Assembly: GCA_023409975.1 (NCBI GenBank)
Contig: JAEYQO010000090.1
Coordinates: forward strand, 1 to 43,997
Source of the DNA: Bacteroidota bacterium
GTDB taxonomy: Bacteria > Bacteroidota > Bacteroidia > Chitinophagales > Chitinophagaceae
Direction: 5' to 3'
Length of the DNA: 43,997 bases
Shown here: one piece after another, positions 1-7,864 of the stretch
Layout: every line of letters starts with the position of its first letter
Position numbering within the stretch: position 1 is the stretch's first letter
Program-made: the position numbers and the translations under genes
The notes under the pieces: model-generated
Seen by the model: only the letters and a program-made list of their open reading frames with translations
Database searches by the model: none
Told to the model about the DNA's origin: nothing

Positions 1-1830
1 CCAGGCTGCAATCTCACCACCAATTCCTCCAAACAATGTATCCTCATGCAGCAGCAGCACCTTGCCCGTCCGCTGCACGGTCTCCCGGATGGCCTCATAA
101 TCCAGTGGCAGCAGCGTCCGCAGATCGAGGATATCGATGGAAAGCTCAGGGTGCTGCGCGGCAAATTCCAGCGCCCAGTGAACACCGCTGCCATAGGTGA
201 TTATGCTGAAGTCTTCGCCTTCCATCGCCTTTCTGGCCTTGCCGATCTCAGTAGTGTAATAATCGTCAGGCACCATGCCGGACACACTGCGGTAGAGCGC
301 CTTATGCTCGAAGAAGATCACCGGATTGGGATCGGCAAGCGAAGCAGCCAGCAATCCCTTGGCATCCTCCGGCGTAGCCGGGTAAACTACTTTGAGACCC
401 GGCACATGCGTAAACCAGGCCTCATTACTCTGCGAGTGGAATGGACCGGCACCAACGCCGCCGCCCGTAGGCATGCGGATCACCACATCTGCCTGCTGCC
501 CCCAGCGGTAATGGATCTTTGCGAGGTTGTTCACGATCTGGTTGAAACCGACCGTTACAAAATCAGCAAACTGCATCTCCATCATGCTTTTGAATCCCTT
601 AATGGATAGCCCGAGCGCCGTACCCACAATGGCACTTTCACATAGCGGGGTGTTCCGCACCCGGTCTTTGCCAAACTGCTGTACAAATCCCTCTGTGACC
701 TTGAACGCACCACCGTATTCGGCAATGTCCTGACCCATCAGTACGAGCTCCGGATAGCGCTCCATACTCTGACGGAGCCCTTCGCTGATGGCTTGTATAA
801 ATTTCTTTTCTGAACGCCGTTCCGTCTGGGGCTGAACCTTTGGCGCACCGCCCGGAGCATAAACATCTTTTAACTCCTCTTCTGTATCCGGCCGGACAGG
901 AGCTGCCGCAAATCCACGACTCAATCCCAACTCAATGTCCTTTTGTATGGTTGCCCGGATACCCGCGATCCGTTCTTCATTCAACAACCCCTGGTCCTGA
1001 AGGTATCTCTCATATTGCGCAACGGGGTCTTTCTTCGACCATTCCTCAAACAGCTCCTTGGGAACGTACTTCACTCCACTCGCTTCTTCATGTCCCCGCA
1101 TGCGGAAGGTCATACACTCAATCAGGATCGGCTTCTGTTTAAGGATGCAGTAGTCACGGGCTTCCCTGATCGTTTTATATACCTCGAGGATATTGTTCCC
1201 ATCGATGGTGAGTCCACGCATGCCGTAGCCTATAGCCCTGTCTGCCAGGTGCTGACAGATGAACTGCTCCCTCACAGGTGTACTGAGGCCGTAACCATTA
1301 TTCTCTATGAGAAAGATCGCAGGTAGTCCCCAGACAGCAGCCACATTCAGTGCCTCATGGAAATCGCCCTCGCTGGTGCCACCATCGCCGGTGAAAGCCA
1401 GTGCCACCTTGTCTTCCTTCCGGAGCTTATGAGCCAGTGCAACTCCATCGGCGATGGCCAGCTGCGGACCCAGATGGGAGATCATTCCGCAGATATGGTA
1501 TTCATTCGCACCAAAATGAAAAGAGCGTTCCCGGCCCTTTGAAAAGCCTTCTTTGCTTCCCTGCCATTGCATGAATAATTTGTCGAAAGGCATCTTTCTG
1601 GCAGTGAACACTCCGAGGTTACGGTGCAGGGGCATGACATATTCGTCAGCATCCAGCGCCATGGTAGCACCTACGGCTATGGCCTCCTGGCCGATACCAC
1701 TAAACCATTTGCTGATCTTTCCCTGCCTGAGGAGGATGAGCATTTTTTCTTCGATCATCCTTGGACGGATGATTTCCTCATAAAGGGATAAAAGCTGATC
1801 GTCGGACAACCCGGTCCTGTCGAATTGCAT
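1..1830 (-). CDS. Fused thiamine-diphosphate 2-oxoacid dehydrogenase E1 alpha/beta (3' end beyond window)
   Basis: E1 component of a branched-chain or related 2-oxoacid dehydrogenase complex; it decarboxylates a 2-oxoacid and passes the acyl group to E2 lipoyl domains in the cytoplasm. The frame opens at an ATG (1828-1830) and runs 610 codons off the window edge. The alpha half carries the thiamine-diphosphate motif GDGGTSEGDFHEALN from about residue 148. The beta half begins near residue 338, after the linker around VQPQTERRSEKKF. The beta C-terminal signature HEDTLFGGIGGEIAAW starts at residue 595, so only a short tail is missing. A single-chain alpha+beta E1 is common in Bacteroidota. The substrate cannot be set from sequence alone; branched-chain 2-oxoacids are the most likely. 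A TATTTTTG element lies 17 bp upstream of the ATG. The gene diverges from pyrG. Confidence 0.9.
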   Translation of the reverse strand, partial: MQFDRTGLSDDQLLSLYEEIIRPRMIEEKMLILLRQGKISKWFSGIGQEAIAVGATMALDADEYVMPLHRNLGVFTARKMPFDKLFMQWQGSKEGFSKGRERSFHFGANEYHICGMISHLGPQLAIADGVALAHKLRKEDKVALAFTGDGGTSEGDFHEALNVAAVWGLPAIFLIENNGYGLSTPVREQFICQHLADRAIGYGMRGLTIDGNNILEVYKTIREARDYCILKQKPILIECMTFRMRGHEEASGVKYVPKELFEEWSKKDPVAQYERYLQDQGLLNEERIAGIRATIQKDIELGLSRGFAAAPVRPDTEEELKDVYAPGGAPKVQPQTERRSEKKFIQAISEGLRQSMERYPELVLMGQDIAEYGGAFKVTEGFVQQFGKDRVRNTPLCESAIVGTALGLSIKGFKSMMEMQFADFVTVGFNQIVNNLAKIHYRWGQQADVVIRMPTGGGVGAGPFHSQSNEAWFTHVPGLKVVYPATPEDAKGLLAASLADPNPVIFFEHKALYRSVSGMVPDDYYTTEIGKARKAMEGEDFSIITYGSGVHWALEFAAQHPELSIDILDLRTLLPLDYEAIRETVQRTGKVLLLHEDTLFGGIGGEIAAW

Positions 1831-1847
1831 GCTGCTGAATTTGGCGA

Positions 1848-1855
1848 CAAAAATA
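1848..1855 (-). promoter_or_regulatory. Candidate -7 element of the E1 gene
   Basis: On the minus strand this reads TATTTTTG, a perfect match to the Bacteroidota -7 consensus TAnnTTTG, with its 3' end 17 bp before the E1 ATG. I could not find a good TTG -33 element at the expected distance, so the call rests on the -7 box and its position only. Confidence 0.4.
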
Positions 1856-1913
1856 GGTAGTTAGTTCGGTGTTATTTGATTATTCACTGGATGAGAGTTC
1901 GTTATATATCCAG

Positions 1914-1992
1914 CCTTGGCCTTGGTCTCCGCTTTGGCCTTCGCCTTGGCCTTGGCTTAGGCTTTTGCTTAGGCCTTCGCCTTCGCCTTCGC
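1914..1992. repeat. Degenerate hexanucleotide tandem array (CCTTGG / CCTTCG / CTTAGG units)
   Basis: About 13 imperfect 6-bp units built on CCTTGG, CCTTCG, CTTAGG and CTTTGG lie in the divergent E1/pyrG gap. Period six is clear but units vary, so this is a decayed or slippage-prone microsatellite. Neither strand gives a convincing protein: the plus strand yields Pro/Trp/Ser/Leu-rich text and the minus strand Gly/Glu/Gln-rich text with no ATG. The rest of the 566 bp gap (1831-2396) holds the hairpin at 2078-2109 and the pyrG promoter; nothing else was recognised. Confidence 0.7.
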
Positions 1993-2077
1993 CCGGTTCC
2001 CCACCCCCTTCCCTTGCCTTTGATATTAATGTGACTAACCGATGCCTTGTCGATGACTCTGTGGGTAAGCCGGATAT

Positions 2078-2109
2078 AAGCCGCCGATATCCCGGTGATA
2101 TGGCGGCTT
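2078..2109. other. Inverted repeat in the E1/pyrG intergenic region
   Basis: AAGCCGCCGATATC pairs with GATATGGCGGCTT around a short CCGGT loop, with one bulged G. There is no T-tract on either side, so it does not look like an intrinsic terminator. It could be a protein-binding palindrome or a structured transcript element. Its role is unknown. Confidence 0.5.
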
Positions 2110-2286
2110 AAGCCGCATGCTTAAGGAAACTATTGAATATGGGAATTTGGGAAAATCGGAATAGCCAGGTAGGAGCAGCAGGTATGAAGATGCATATGGG
2201 GAACATTTAGGCCAGGGTCCTTACCCTGATGAGTTGATGCTAACCTTAAAACAGAGGCAATAGAATTCCGGATTACAAAATTCCCT

Positions 2287-2317
2287 TTGACCCTTTTACT
2301 CCTTAGTTCTATCTTTG
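2287..2317 (+). promoter_or_regulatory. pyrG promoter (Bacteroidota type)
   Basis: A -33 TTG (2287-2289, inside TTTGAC) and a -7 TATCTTTG (2310-2317) are separated by 20 bp, matching the TTG N17-23 TAnnTTTG architecture of the Bacteroidota major sigma factor. Transcription would begin near 2323-2325, leaving a leader of about 70 nt before the pyrG ATG. Confidence 0.75.
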
Positions 2318-2396
2318 CACGACCGCAGGAGCTAAATATTTCCGATAATTTTATTGGTTTTTCAGGGCTACGCACCGGTCAGAAAACAGGAGCGTT

Positions 2397-4055
2397 ATGA
2401 CTAAGTATATTTTTGTAACCGGAGGGGTTACTTCTTCTCTCGGAAAAGGAATCATTGCTGCATCGTTGGCTAAGTTACTACAAGCACGCGGATTCCGCAC
2501 CACTATCCAAAAATTTGATCCGTATATAAATGTCGACCCGGGAACACTGAATCCCTACGAACATGGTGAGTGTTACGTAACAGAGGATGGTGCTGAAACC
2601 GATCTCGATCTGGGTCACTACGAACGCTTCCTGAATACCTATACCTCACAGGCGAATAACGTAACAACCGGACGTATTTATCAGTACGTTATCAATAAAG
2701 AAAGAGAAGGCGCTTTCCTGGGTAAAACAGTCCAGGTGATCCCACACATCACGGATGAGATCAAGCGCCGCATGACCCTGCTCGGTCAGAATAATCAGTA
2801 TGATATCGTCATCACCGAATTGGGTGGTACCGTCGGCGATATCGAATCACTCCCGTACATTGAGGCTGTCCGTCAGTTGAAATGGGAAATGGGTGATGAG
2901 AACTGCCTGGTCATTCACCTGACACTAATCCCCTACCTGAGGGCTGCAAAGGAACTGAAGACCAAGCCGACACAGCACTCCGTGAAAATGATGAGTGAGA
3001 ACGGTCTGAATCCTGATGTGATCGTTTGTCGCACCGAAGAACCCTTATATAAAGAGCTCAAACGGAAGATCGCCCTGTTCTGTAATGTCACACAGGATGC
3101 GGTCATTGAAGCGATGGATGCAGATACCATCTATAGCGTTCCGCTCGAAATGATGCGCGAAAAGCTCGATGTCACCTGCCTGCAAAAACTGGGTCTGCCT
3201 TTAGGAACGGAACCAGAACTGGTAAAGTGGAAGGAGTTCCTGAACAAGCTGCGATATCCTAAATCAAGGGTAGTGATCGGTCTTATCGGAAAGTATGTGG
3301 AACTGCAGGATGCATACAAATCCATCCTGGAAGCCCTGATCCATGCGGGTGCCATGAATGAATGTAAAGTGGAAGTCCGGAATATCCATTCTGAATATCT
3401 CACCCCCGAAAATGCTACTGAGAAATTGCAGAACCTCGATGCAGTGCTGGTAGCACCCGGGTTCGGTAATCGCGGCATCGAAGGAAAGATCGACGCGATC
3501 CGCTATGCGAGGGAGAATAATATCCCGTTCTTCGGCATCTGTCTGGGTATGCAGATGGCCTGTGTGGAGTTTGCCAGGAATGTTCTGGGTATGACCAAAG
3601 CTCATTCTACAGAGATGAACGCTGATACAGATCAGGCTGTGATCGCGATGATGGAAGATCAGAAGAATGTGACCCAGATGGGTGGTACTATGCGACTGGG
3701 CAATTATACCTGCGAGTTGAAATCTGATTCCAAAACAGCATCGATTTATGGCACCACGCAGATCTCAGAGCGCCACCGTCACCGCTATGAATTCAATAAC
3801 GAATTTCTAAGCCAGTTCGAGCAGGGCGGAATGGTGCCGGTAGGGAAGAACCCGGATACCGGTCTTGTGGAAATTGTAGAGGTACCAGATCATCCATTCT
3901 TCGTTGGCGTTCAGTTCCACCCGGAATACAAAAGCACGGTAGAAAATCCGCATCCTTTATTTGTGGGGTTTGTCAAGGCAGCCAAGGAAGCACAGGAACA
4001 GCGAAACGGCCATCCCAAACCAGTAGCTGCCGAGCAGCCGGTAGTGGAAGGGTAG
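2397..4055 (+). CDS. pyrG: CTP synthase
   Basis: Cytoplasmic enzyme that aminates UTP to CTP using ATP and glutamine, the last step of de novo pyrimidine nucleotide synthesis. At 552 residues it has the usual family length. The N-terminal synthetase domain opens with the P-loop-like GGVTSSLGKGI (residues 9-19). The C-terminal class I glutamine amidotransferase domain has the nucleophile Cys382 in FGICLGMQ and the catalytic His in VQFHPEYKS. The ATG is preceded by a good AGGAGCG ribosome-binding site, supporting this start. It has its own promoter and is transcribed away from the E1 gene. The last 20 or so residues are a Pro/Glu/Gln-rich tail typical of CTP synthases. Nothing is abnormal. Confidence 0.98.
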   Translation: MTKYIFVTGGVTSSLGKGIIAASLAKLLQARGFRTTIQKFDPYINVDPGTLNPYEHGECYVTEDGAETDLDLGHYERFLNTYTSQANNVTTGRIYQYVINKEREGAFLGKTVQVIPHITDEIKRRMTLLGQNNQYDIVITELGGTVGDIESLPYIEAVRQLKWEMGDENCLVIHLTLIPYLRAAKELKTKPTQHSVKMMSENGLNPDVIVCRTEEPLYKELKRKIALFCNVTQDAVIEAMDADTIYSVPLEMMREKLDVTCLQKLGLPLGTEPELVKWKEFLNKLRYPKSRVVIGLIGKYVELQDAYKSILEALIHAGAMNECKVEVRNIHSEYLTPENATEKLQNLDAVLVAPGFGNRGIEGKIDAIRYARENNIPFFGICLGMQMACVEFARNVLGMTKAHSTEMNADTDQAVIAMMEDQKNVTQMGGTMRLGNYTCELKSDSKTASIYGTTQISERHRHRYEFNNEFLSQFEQGGMVPVGKNPDTGLVEIVEVPDHPFFVGVQFHPEYKSTVENPHPLFVGFVKAAKEAQEQRNGHPKPVAAEQPVVEG

Positions 4056-4159
4056 CGGAGACGCATTGCAACGGCGAACCCCATCTCCTGTTCATTTTGT
4101 TTTTAGGAAACCAGTGGCACAGTGGTGAAAGAATGCCTGGTAGCGGCAGGTCTACACAG

Positions 4160-4330
4160 CTACTTCCACTTCCTTCCCACCTGCAACCCAACAAACAATG
4201 CCGCAGAATAGGGGAAGGCATCCAGGTCGGCCATGACAGGTAGTTTTCTGGAGTAGAGGGATAGTTGACCCCCGAGTGCGAAGGGGCTGCTAAAAGAACT
4301 GAGGATGAGTCCTGATAGGAGATACGCTGC
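4160..4330 (-). pseudogene. C-terminal remnant of an outer-membrane beta-barrel gene
   Basis: The last ~55 codons of this minus-strand frame read like the end of a small outer-membrane barrel. Alternating polar/hydrophobic strands include SPFALGGQLSLYSRK and FPYSAALFVGLQVGRKWK, and the protein ends on the last strand just before a TAG. Upstream (towards 4450) the frame loses this character and has no signal peptide, so the gene lacks its N-terminus. I take it as a remnant cut by the island to its right. The family is not identified. The weak point is that it is short and called on residue pattern alone; it could be a chance frame. Confidence 0.35.
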
Positions 4331-4414
4331 TTTGGTGATGAGTAACGAGGGTGCGAGATGGGTGTATATTACTGACCTGAAGAATGGTCGGGCCAAACAA
4401 GTATTGTCGTATAG

Positions 4415-4870
4415 GTTGCCTACAGAGAAGGAAAAATCACAGGAGCACAAAACCGGTTATATTTCGAAGAGGAGAAACAACGGTTAAGTGCTTTATATAG
4501 TGATGAGCAGTTGGCGGCCTTGGATCCAGACGAAGTAATTTTTCCCGCTAACGGGCATGGTGGTGACGTGTATAGAACGAAGGATGGCAAGCTCCTCATT
4601 GGGAGGGAACAAGCGGCTGCATATCTTGAAACCTTTTGGAATACTACCTTAAGCGAAGCAATGGCGAAGGAAATGTATGAATCAGCCGCAAGTCATCAGG
4701 TCGATGGTTTCTATGGCTTTCGAATTTCACAAAATGGAACGTGGGATCCTGTTACTGATGAGAGAATTTCACAATTGGACAAAAGAGTACAAGGACCTGC
4801 AACAGACTTAGTTTTGGATTTGAATGGGGAGGTCATTGGAAATACCCCGATTATCCGCACTTTCAAATGA
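4415..4870 (+). pseudogene. Start-less reading frame, possible orphan C-terminal domain of a larger protein
   Basis: An open frame of about 151 codons runs from just after a TAG at 4412-4414 to a TGA. The only possible internal start in its first 100 bases is a TTG at 4511. The translation is compositionally protein-like and continuous: a charged helix (LYFEEEKQRLSALYSDEQLA), then DPDEVIFPANGHGGDVYRTK, and an end in DLNGEVIGNTPIIRTFK. The missing start suggests the N-terminal part has been lost. An overlapping frame (4341-4430) could be a frameshifted continuation joined at the A-run 4432-4436. I do not recognise the domain. In an Rhs-type island an orphan effector C-terminus is a reasonable guess, but no catalytic motif was found. 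Confidence 0.45.
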
Positions 4871-4909
4871 CTTTCGGTCAATCTATACAACAACTTAAAC
4901 AAAAGTGAT

Positions 4910-5599
4910 ATGTGGCTATTTAAATTTGGTGTTTATCTCGGTATGTTTATGTCTGGCTTTATATCCTATGGCAAGAGTTGCGAAATTCAAAAACAAGAAA
5001 ACATGGACACTACGACTTTAGTAAGACTCAGAGAGACCTATGCTTTGGAAGTGGACGAGAACCTTAGCAGTTTCCATATGATTGAAAAAGAGGTGTTTGA
5101 TAAATCTTCTGAAGGCGGGGTGATTACCGCCTATTTTAAAGATGATAGATTGATCAAGATGTCGGCTGTTTTCTACGGGGAAACTGGCAAATTCGAAGAA
5201 GATTATTTTTTCGACCTTGATAGCTTGGTCGTAATTAAAACGAATTATTATTACTATGATAAGCCAATATACATTGAAGGGTTTAAGACTGAAACTGTCA
5301 CGCGTTCAACCTATTACTTCTTCAAGAACAGACTTTTCCTATGGATGAAGGACAATAAATCTGTTGGTTTTGAAGAGTATAAAAAGAAAGAAAGACTTCT
5401 GTTAGATGATGTGGAGGAATTCAAAAACCTTCTAACGTATCGTCCGATTAGATCTGACGTTTTGGTCGATACAGTTCAATGCAAATATGGTAGTAGGTGT
5501 CATTCCACCGGGTTTGTAATAAAAGGTTCTAGAGATTCTTTAGGAAATGTGATTCATGTAGCGCCACCTGTAAATGAAAATGTTCCCTTTGAAGAGTGA
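4910..5599 (+). CDS. Secreted hypothetical protein, possibly an immunity-type protein
   Basis: 229 residues with a hydrophobic N-terminus (residues 1-20), probably a signal peptide or membrane anchor, then a soluble beta-rich domain. The core has Tyr/Phe-rich strands such as GGVITAYFKDDRLIKM, YGETGKFEEDYFFD and STYYFFKNRLFLWMKDNK. This resembles a periplasmic family I remember from Bacteroidota, with a repeated YYF...NGxLxxW pattern, but no function is known to me. The ATG follows the preceding frame by 39 bp. Its base composition is visibly AT-richer than pyrG or murI, suggesting transfer. The next gene begins 15 bp after its stop. Confidence 0.7.
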   Translation: MWLFKFGVYLGMFMSGFISYGKSCEIQKQENMDTTTLVRLRETYALEVDENLSSFHMIEKEVFDKSSEGGVITAYFKDDRLIKMSAVFYGETGKFEEDYFFDLDSLVVIKTNYYYYDKPIYIEGFKTETVTRSTYYFFKNRLFLWMKDNKSVGFEEYKKKERLLLDDVEEFKNLLTYRPIRSDVLVDTVQCKYGSRCHSTGFVIKGSRDSLGNVIHVAPPVNENVPFEE

Positions 5600-5613
5600 C
5601 GACATTACAAACA

Positions 5614-6030
5614 ATGCGAACACTTATAACATGCACATTGGTAAGTATAATAACGGGTTGTAGTGATCCTTATTATGACAATGCCCGGCCGCACCTTTGG
5701 TACTATACAGGAATTGACTCTACGAATGCCAAACTAGTAAAGGAAATTGTTGATAAGAACCAATCGTTTATAGTTCTGGAGCTTACAGAAGAGGAAATGC
5801 ACAAATTGCGTAGGAACATTGGTTTTGTCTCTGCAGACAGTTTTTTAAGAATACTTGATGACCATTCCGTATATCTAGCCCATGAGTTTTTCGATTTAAT
5901 GAATCCTGATCCAAAGTGTATTTATTTCTTAAAGTGGAACCCAGATGATATTTATGGCTATTATTTTTTAGAATTGGATACGAACGAAAACAAATTGAAA
6001 TTCGGAGAGAGTTTTCCGGAATGGATGTAA
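5614..6030 (+). CDS. Putative lipoprotein of unknown function
   Basis: 138 residues from the ATG at 5614; an in-frame GTG at 5596 overlaps the upstream stop but lies before the signal peptide and is less likely. The N-terminus is a lipoprotein signal (MRTLITCTL...) with lipobox ITGCS, so the mature protein would start at the Cys and sit in a membrane facing the periplasm. The mature part begins DPYYDNARPHLWYY and includes an acidic helix (LELTEEEMHKLRR). No known domain is recognised. A truncated copy of its N-terminus lies 78 bp downstream at 6108. AT-rich, like the rest of the island. Confidence 0.7.
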   Translation: MRTLITCTLVSIITGCSDPYYDNARPHLWYYTGIDSTNAKLVKEIVDKNQSFIVLELTEEEMHKLRRNIGFVSADSFLRILDDHSVYLAHEFFDLMNPDPKCIYFLKWNPDDIYGYYFLELDTNENKLKFGESFPEWM

Positions 6031-6107
6031 GCAGCCTGGAAAGTTTATATGCAGTTACTGATATACTTTTAGACAATCAGGAATGTAAACGACTGCGAAT
6101 TTAAAGA

Positions 6108-6230
6108 ATGAAAAAGTATTTAATAGTTACATTATTCATTTTGTTGACGGGTGGTGGTAATCCTTTTGGTGACGATGCCCGACCAAACCTTTGGCTCTCC
6201 ACAGTACTACGCCCTGGTCCTAGCTTATAA
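6108..6230 (+). pseudogene. Truncated duplicate of the lipoprotein at 5614
   Basis: A 40-codon frame opens with a signal-like MKKYLIVTLFILLTG and continues into NPFGDDARPNLW, which aligns with DPYYDNARPHLW of the upstream lipoprotein at the same distance from the start. The lipobox Cys is replaced by Gly (TGGGN against TGCSD), and the frame ends after ~12 more residues. It is best read as a paralogue that lost its body by deletion or recombination. It could still be translated as a short peptide but would not be lipidated. Confidence 0.6.
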
Positions 6231-6244
6231 TGCGTCTAATTTAG

Positions 6245-6520
6245 TTGCGGAAACTAGCATTGCTCGGTTGTTCAGTTTTTCTTTTTTCCTGTAAGCATGG
6301 TGAGAATTGCGATAATCTCCAAAAGATTCAGAGGGGCATGAGTGTTGAAGAAGTAATAACTGTAATGAATGGCCAGCCAGATACGATTCTGGTTAATTTT
6401 TTTGTCGCGAAAGATCAGTTCAGCTATTTATACCCTGTGCCTTTTGGAGCTTCTGAAAATGTCTATATCAACTTTTCTGAAAAGGACAGCTTAGTCATAT
6501 CAGCTTTTGGATGCAAATGA
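6245..6520 (+). CDS. Small lipoprotein with BamE/SmpA-like fold signature
   Basis: 91 residues starting at a TTG (6245), the only start available because an in-frame TAG lies directly upstream. The N-terminus is a short lipoprotein signal ending in the lipobox FLFSCK. The mature part contains RGMSVEEVITVMNGQPD, which matches the helix-turn of small BamE/SmpA/OmlA-like domains (GMSxxxVxxxxGxPD). Such domains occur in the outer-membrane assembly factor BamE but also in many unrelated small lipoproteins. At this size and location it is more likely an accessory lipoprotein than the real BamE. Confidence 0.6.
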   Translation: MRKLALLGCSVFLFSCKHGENCDNLQKIQRGMSVEEVITVMNGQPDTILVNFFVAKDQFSYLYPVPFGASENVYINFSEKDSLVISAFGCK

Positions 6521-6530
6521 TTCATTTTAA

Positions 6531-7338
6531 TGCCAATACTTTTTTGACGGTGCTCTAACCGGATATATATGGCAGACACCAAGCGTGCCAAGGAGCGCGT
6601 ACGGATATCAGTATGATTCTGCAGGCTGCAGACTATAGAGACTACAGCCAGGCAGGGTCATGGAGCTGGAATAACATGCACCGGGATTATTCAGTTTCTG
6701 GAATTGATTATGACGCTAACGGAAACATGCTCCATATGACGCAGCGGGGGAAAGGAGTAAACGGCACCCCTGTGACAATTGATAGTCTTTTCTATGAATA
6801 CGATAATGGAAATAAATTACTTTCCGTCACTGACCTTGGATTGGAAAGCACGCCCACGATACACGATTTTGATAATTCACAGGCAAGTACCAGCACCTAT
6901 ACGTACGACGGGTCGGGGAATCTTGCAAGCGATGCGCTGAAGGATCTGTCTTTATTTTATAACCACCTTAATTTGCCCACTGAGATTAATAAGGGCACCA
7001 GCGGGGAGATTACAAAAATCTACACCGCTAGCGGTACCCTGGTTCAGTAATCGGTAACTGAGTCCGGAAACGTAAATATTGAACAGTACTGGGGTCCTTT
7101 TGTCTATAAGGATGACGTACTATCGCACATCTACCATCCTGAAGGTAGGGTGCGCTGGATAGAGGACAGCGCTTTATTCAGGTTTGACTATTTCGTAAAG
7201 GACCACCTTGGAAATGTAAGGACCGTCATCACAGCCGATGAAGACGCCATTTGGTGGTACTTTCTCATGTGGCGCTTAGTTTTGTTAGGTACTTTATCAT
7301 CCTTGTATAGTACGGATGACTGGATTTTCAGTAAGTAG
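6531..7338 (+). pseudogene. Broken Rhs repeat / core protein fragment (Bacteroidota type)
   Basis: Fragment of a large Rhs/YD-repeat protein of the polymorphic-toxin class. Part 1 (6531-6640) reads FFDGALTGYIWQTPS...AYGYQYDSAG. After a frameshift near 6640 the frame from 6613 continues with ADYRDYSQAGSWSWNN, GIDYDANGNMLHMTQRG and YDGSGNLASD, all classic YD-repeat text. A TAA at 7048-7050 interrupts, and the same frame then resumes with NIEQYWGPFVYKDDVLSHIY and the Rhs core hallmark YFVKDHLGNVRTVIT (about 7190-7233). After about 7248 the Rhs character stops and an unrelated tail runs to a TAG at 7338. The N-terminal several hundred residues and the end of the core are missing, so it is a dead fragment. 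Confidence 0.85.
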
Positions 7339-7461
7339 TAACAGAATGCTTCCGAAATTTCCTTTCATATAGCTCGTTTTGTTCGATTGAATCTATTGTT
7401 TTTTAAATTGTATGCGATTAAGAACGGTTACAATCCGTGATTGTGGCGACCTAAACGTTAA

Positions 7462-7746
7462 ATGAAGAAACTTATACGAAGCATTATTCTTATTTTAATA
7501 ACCGGCTTACTGTTATTTATGAGCTTTAAAGGTTGTTCTTATCTGGATTTACAGGTAAGTGAAAAATATGAAACACAATTAGAGGGTGTAACAAAATCGC
7601 CGGAATTATTACAAGAAGCAAAGAAAAAAGCTGTTGCAATTGAGAAAGAGAAAAAGCGGATCAAAAGGGAGGTTGCTATTGGCTTTGTCGCAATACCTAT
7701 TCTTTTGTTTGGGTATTTATACTCAAAGAGTAGGTCATCGAAGTAG
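7462..7746 (+). CDS. Small membrane protein of unknown function
   Basis: 94 residues. Residues 5-24 form a hydrophobic segment (SIILILITGLLLFMSF), followed by a charged, coiled-coil-prone stretch rich in Lys and Glu (about 44-70, including KKAVAIEKEKKRIKRE), then a second hydrophobic segment (AIGFVAIPILLFGYLY) and a short basic tail. This predicts two membrane spans with a hydrophilic loop. A Cys within FKGCSYLD could be a lipobox, though its context is poor. No family is recognised. It is the last gene of the AT-rich island; the 118 bp up to murI hold no clear gene. Confidence 0.55.
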   Translation: MKKLIRSIILILITGLLLFMSFKGCSYLDLQVSEKYETQLEGVTKSPELLQEAKKKAVAIEKEKKRIKREVAIGFVAIPILLFGYLYSKSRSSK

Positions 7747-7864
7747 TACAAAATGTATAATGTGCTCGCAAGGAGTTTTAAGAAGTACACCTGGGATACA
7801 GTCTCAGCATTAGGATAAAAGGCAGTGAGATCGCTGGGTTTTATAGAATCGGCCTCGTTCTCGC

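Noticed and set aside
1914..1992. CRISPR-like array
   Set aside because: Units are only 6 bp with no spacers, so it is a simple tandem repeat.
1869..2111. Plus-strand frame (Pro/Trp/Ser-rich) and minus-strand Gly/Glu/Gln-rich frame over the hexanucleotide array
   Set aside because: Both are direct readings of the 6-bp repeat, with no start context or conserved sequence.
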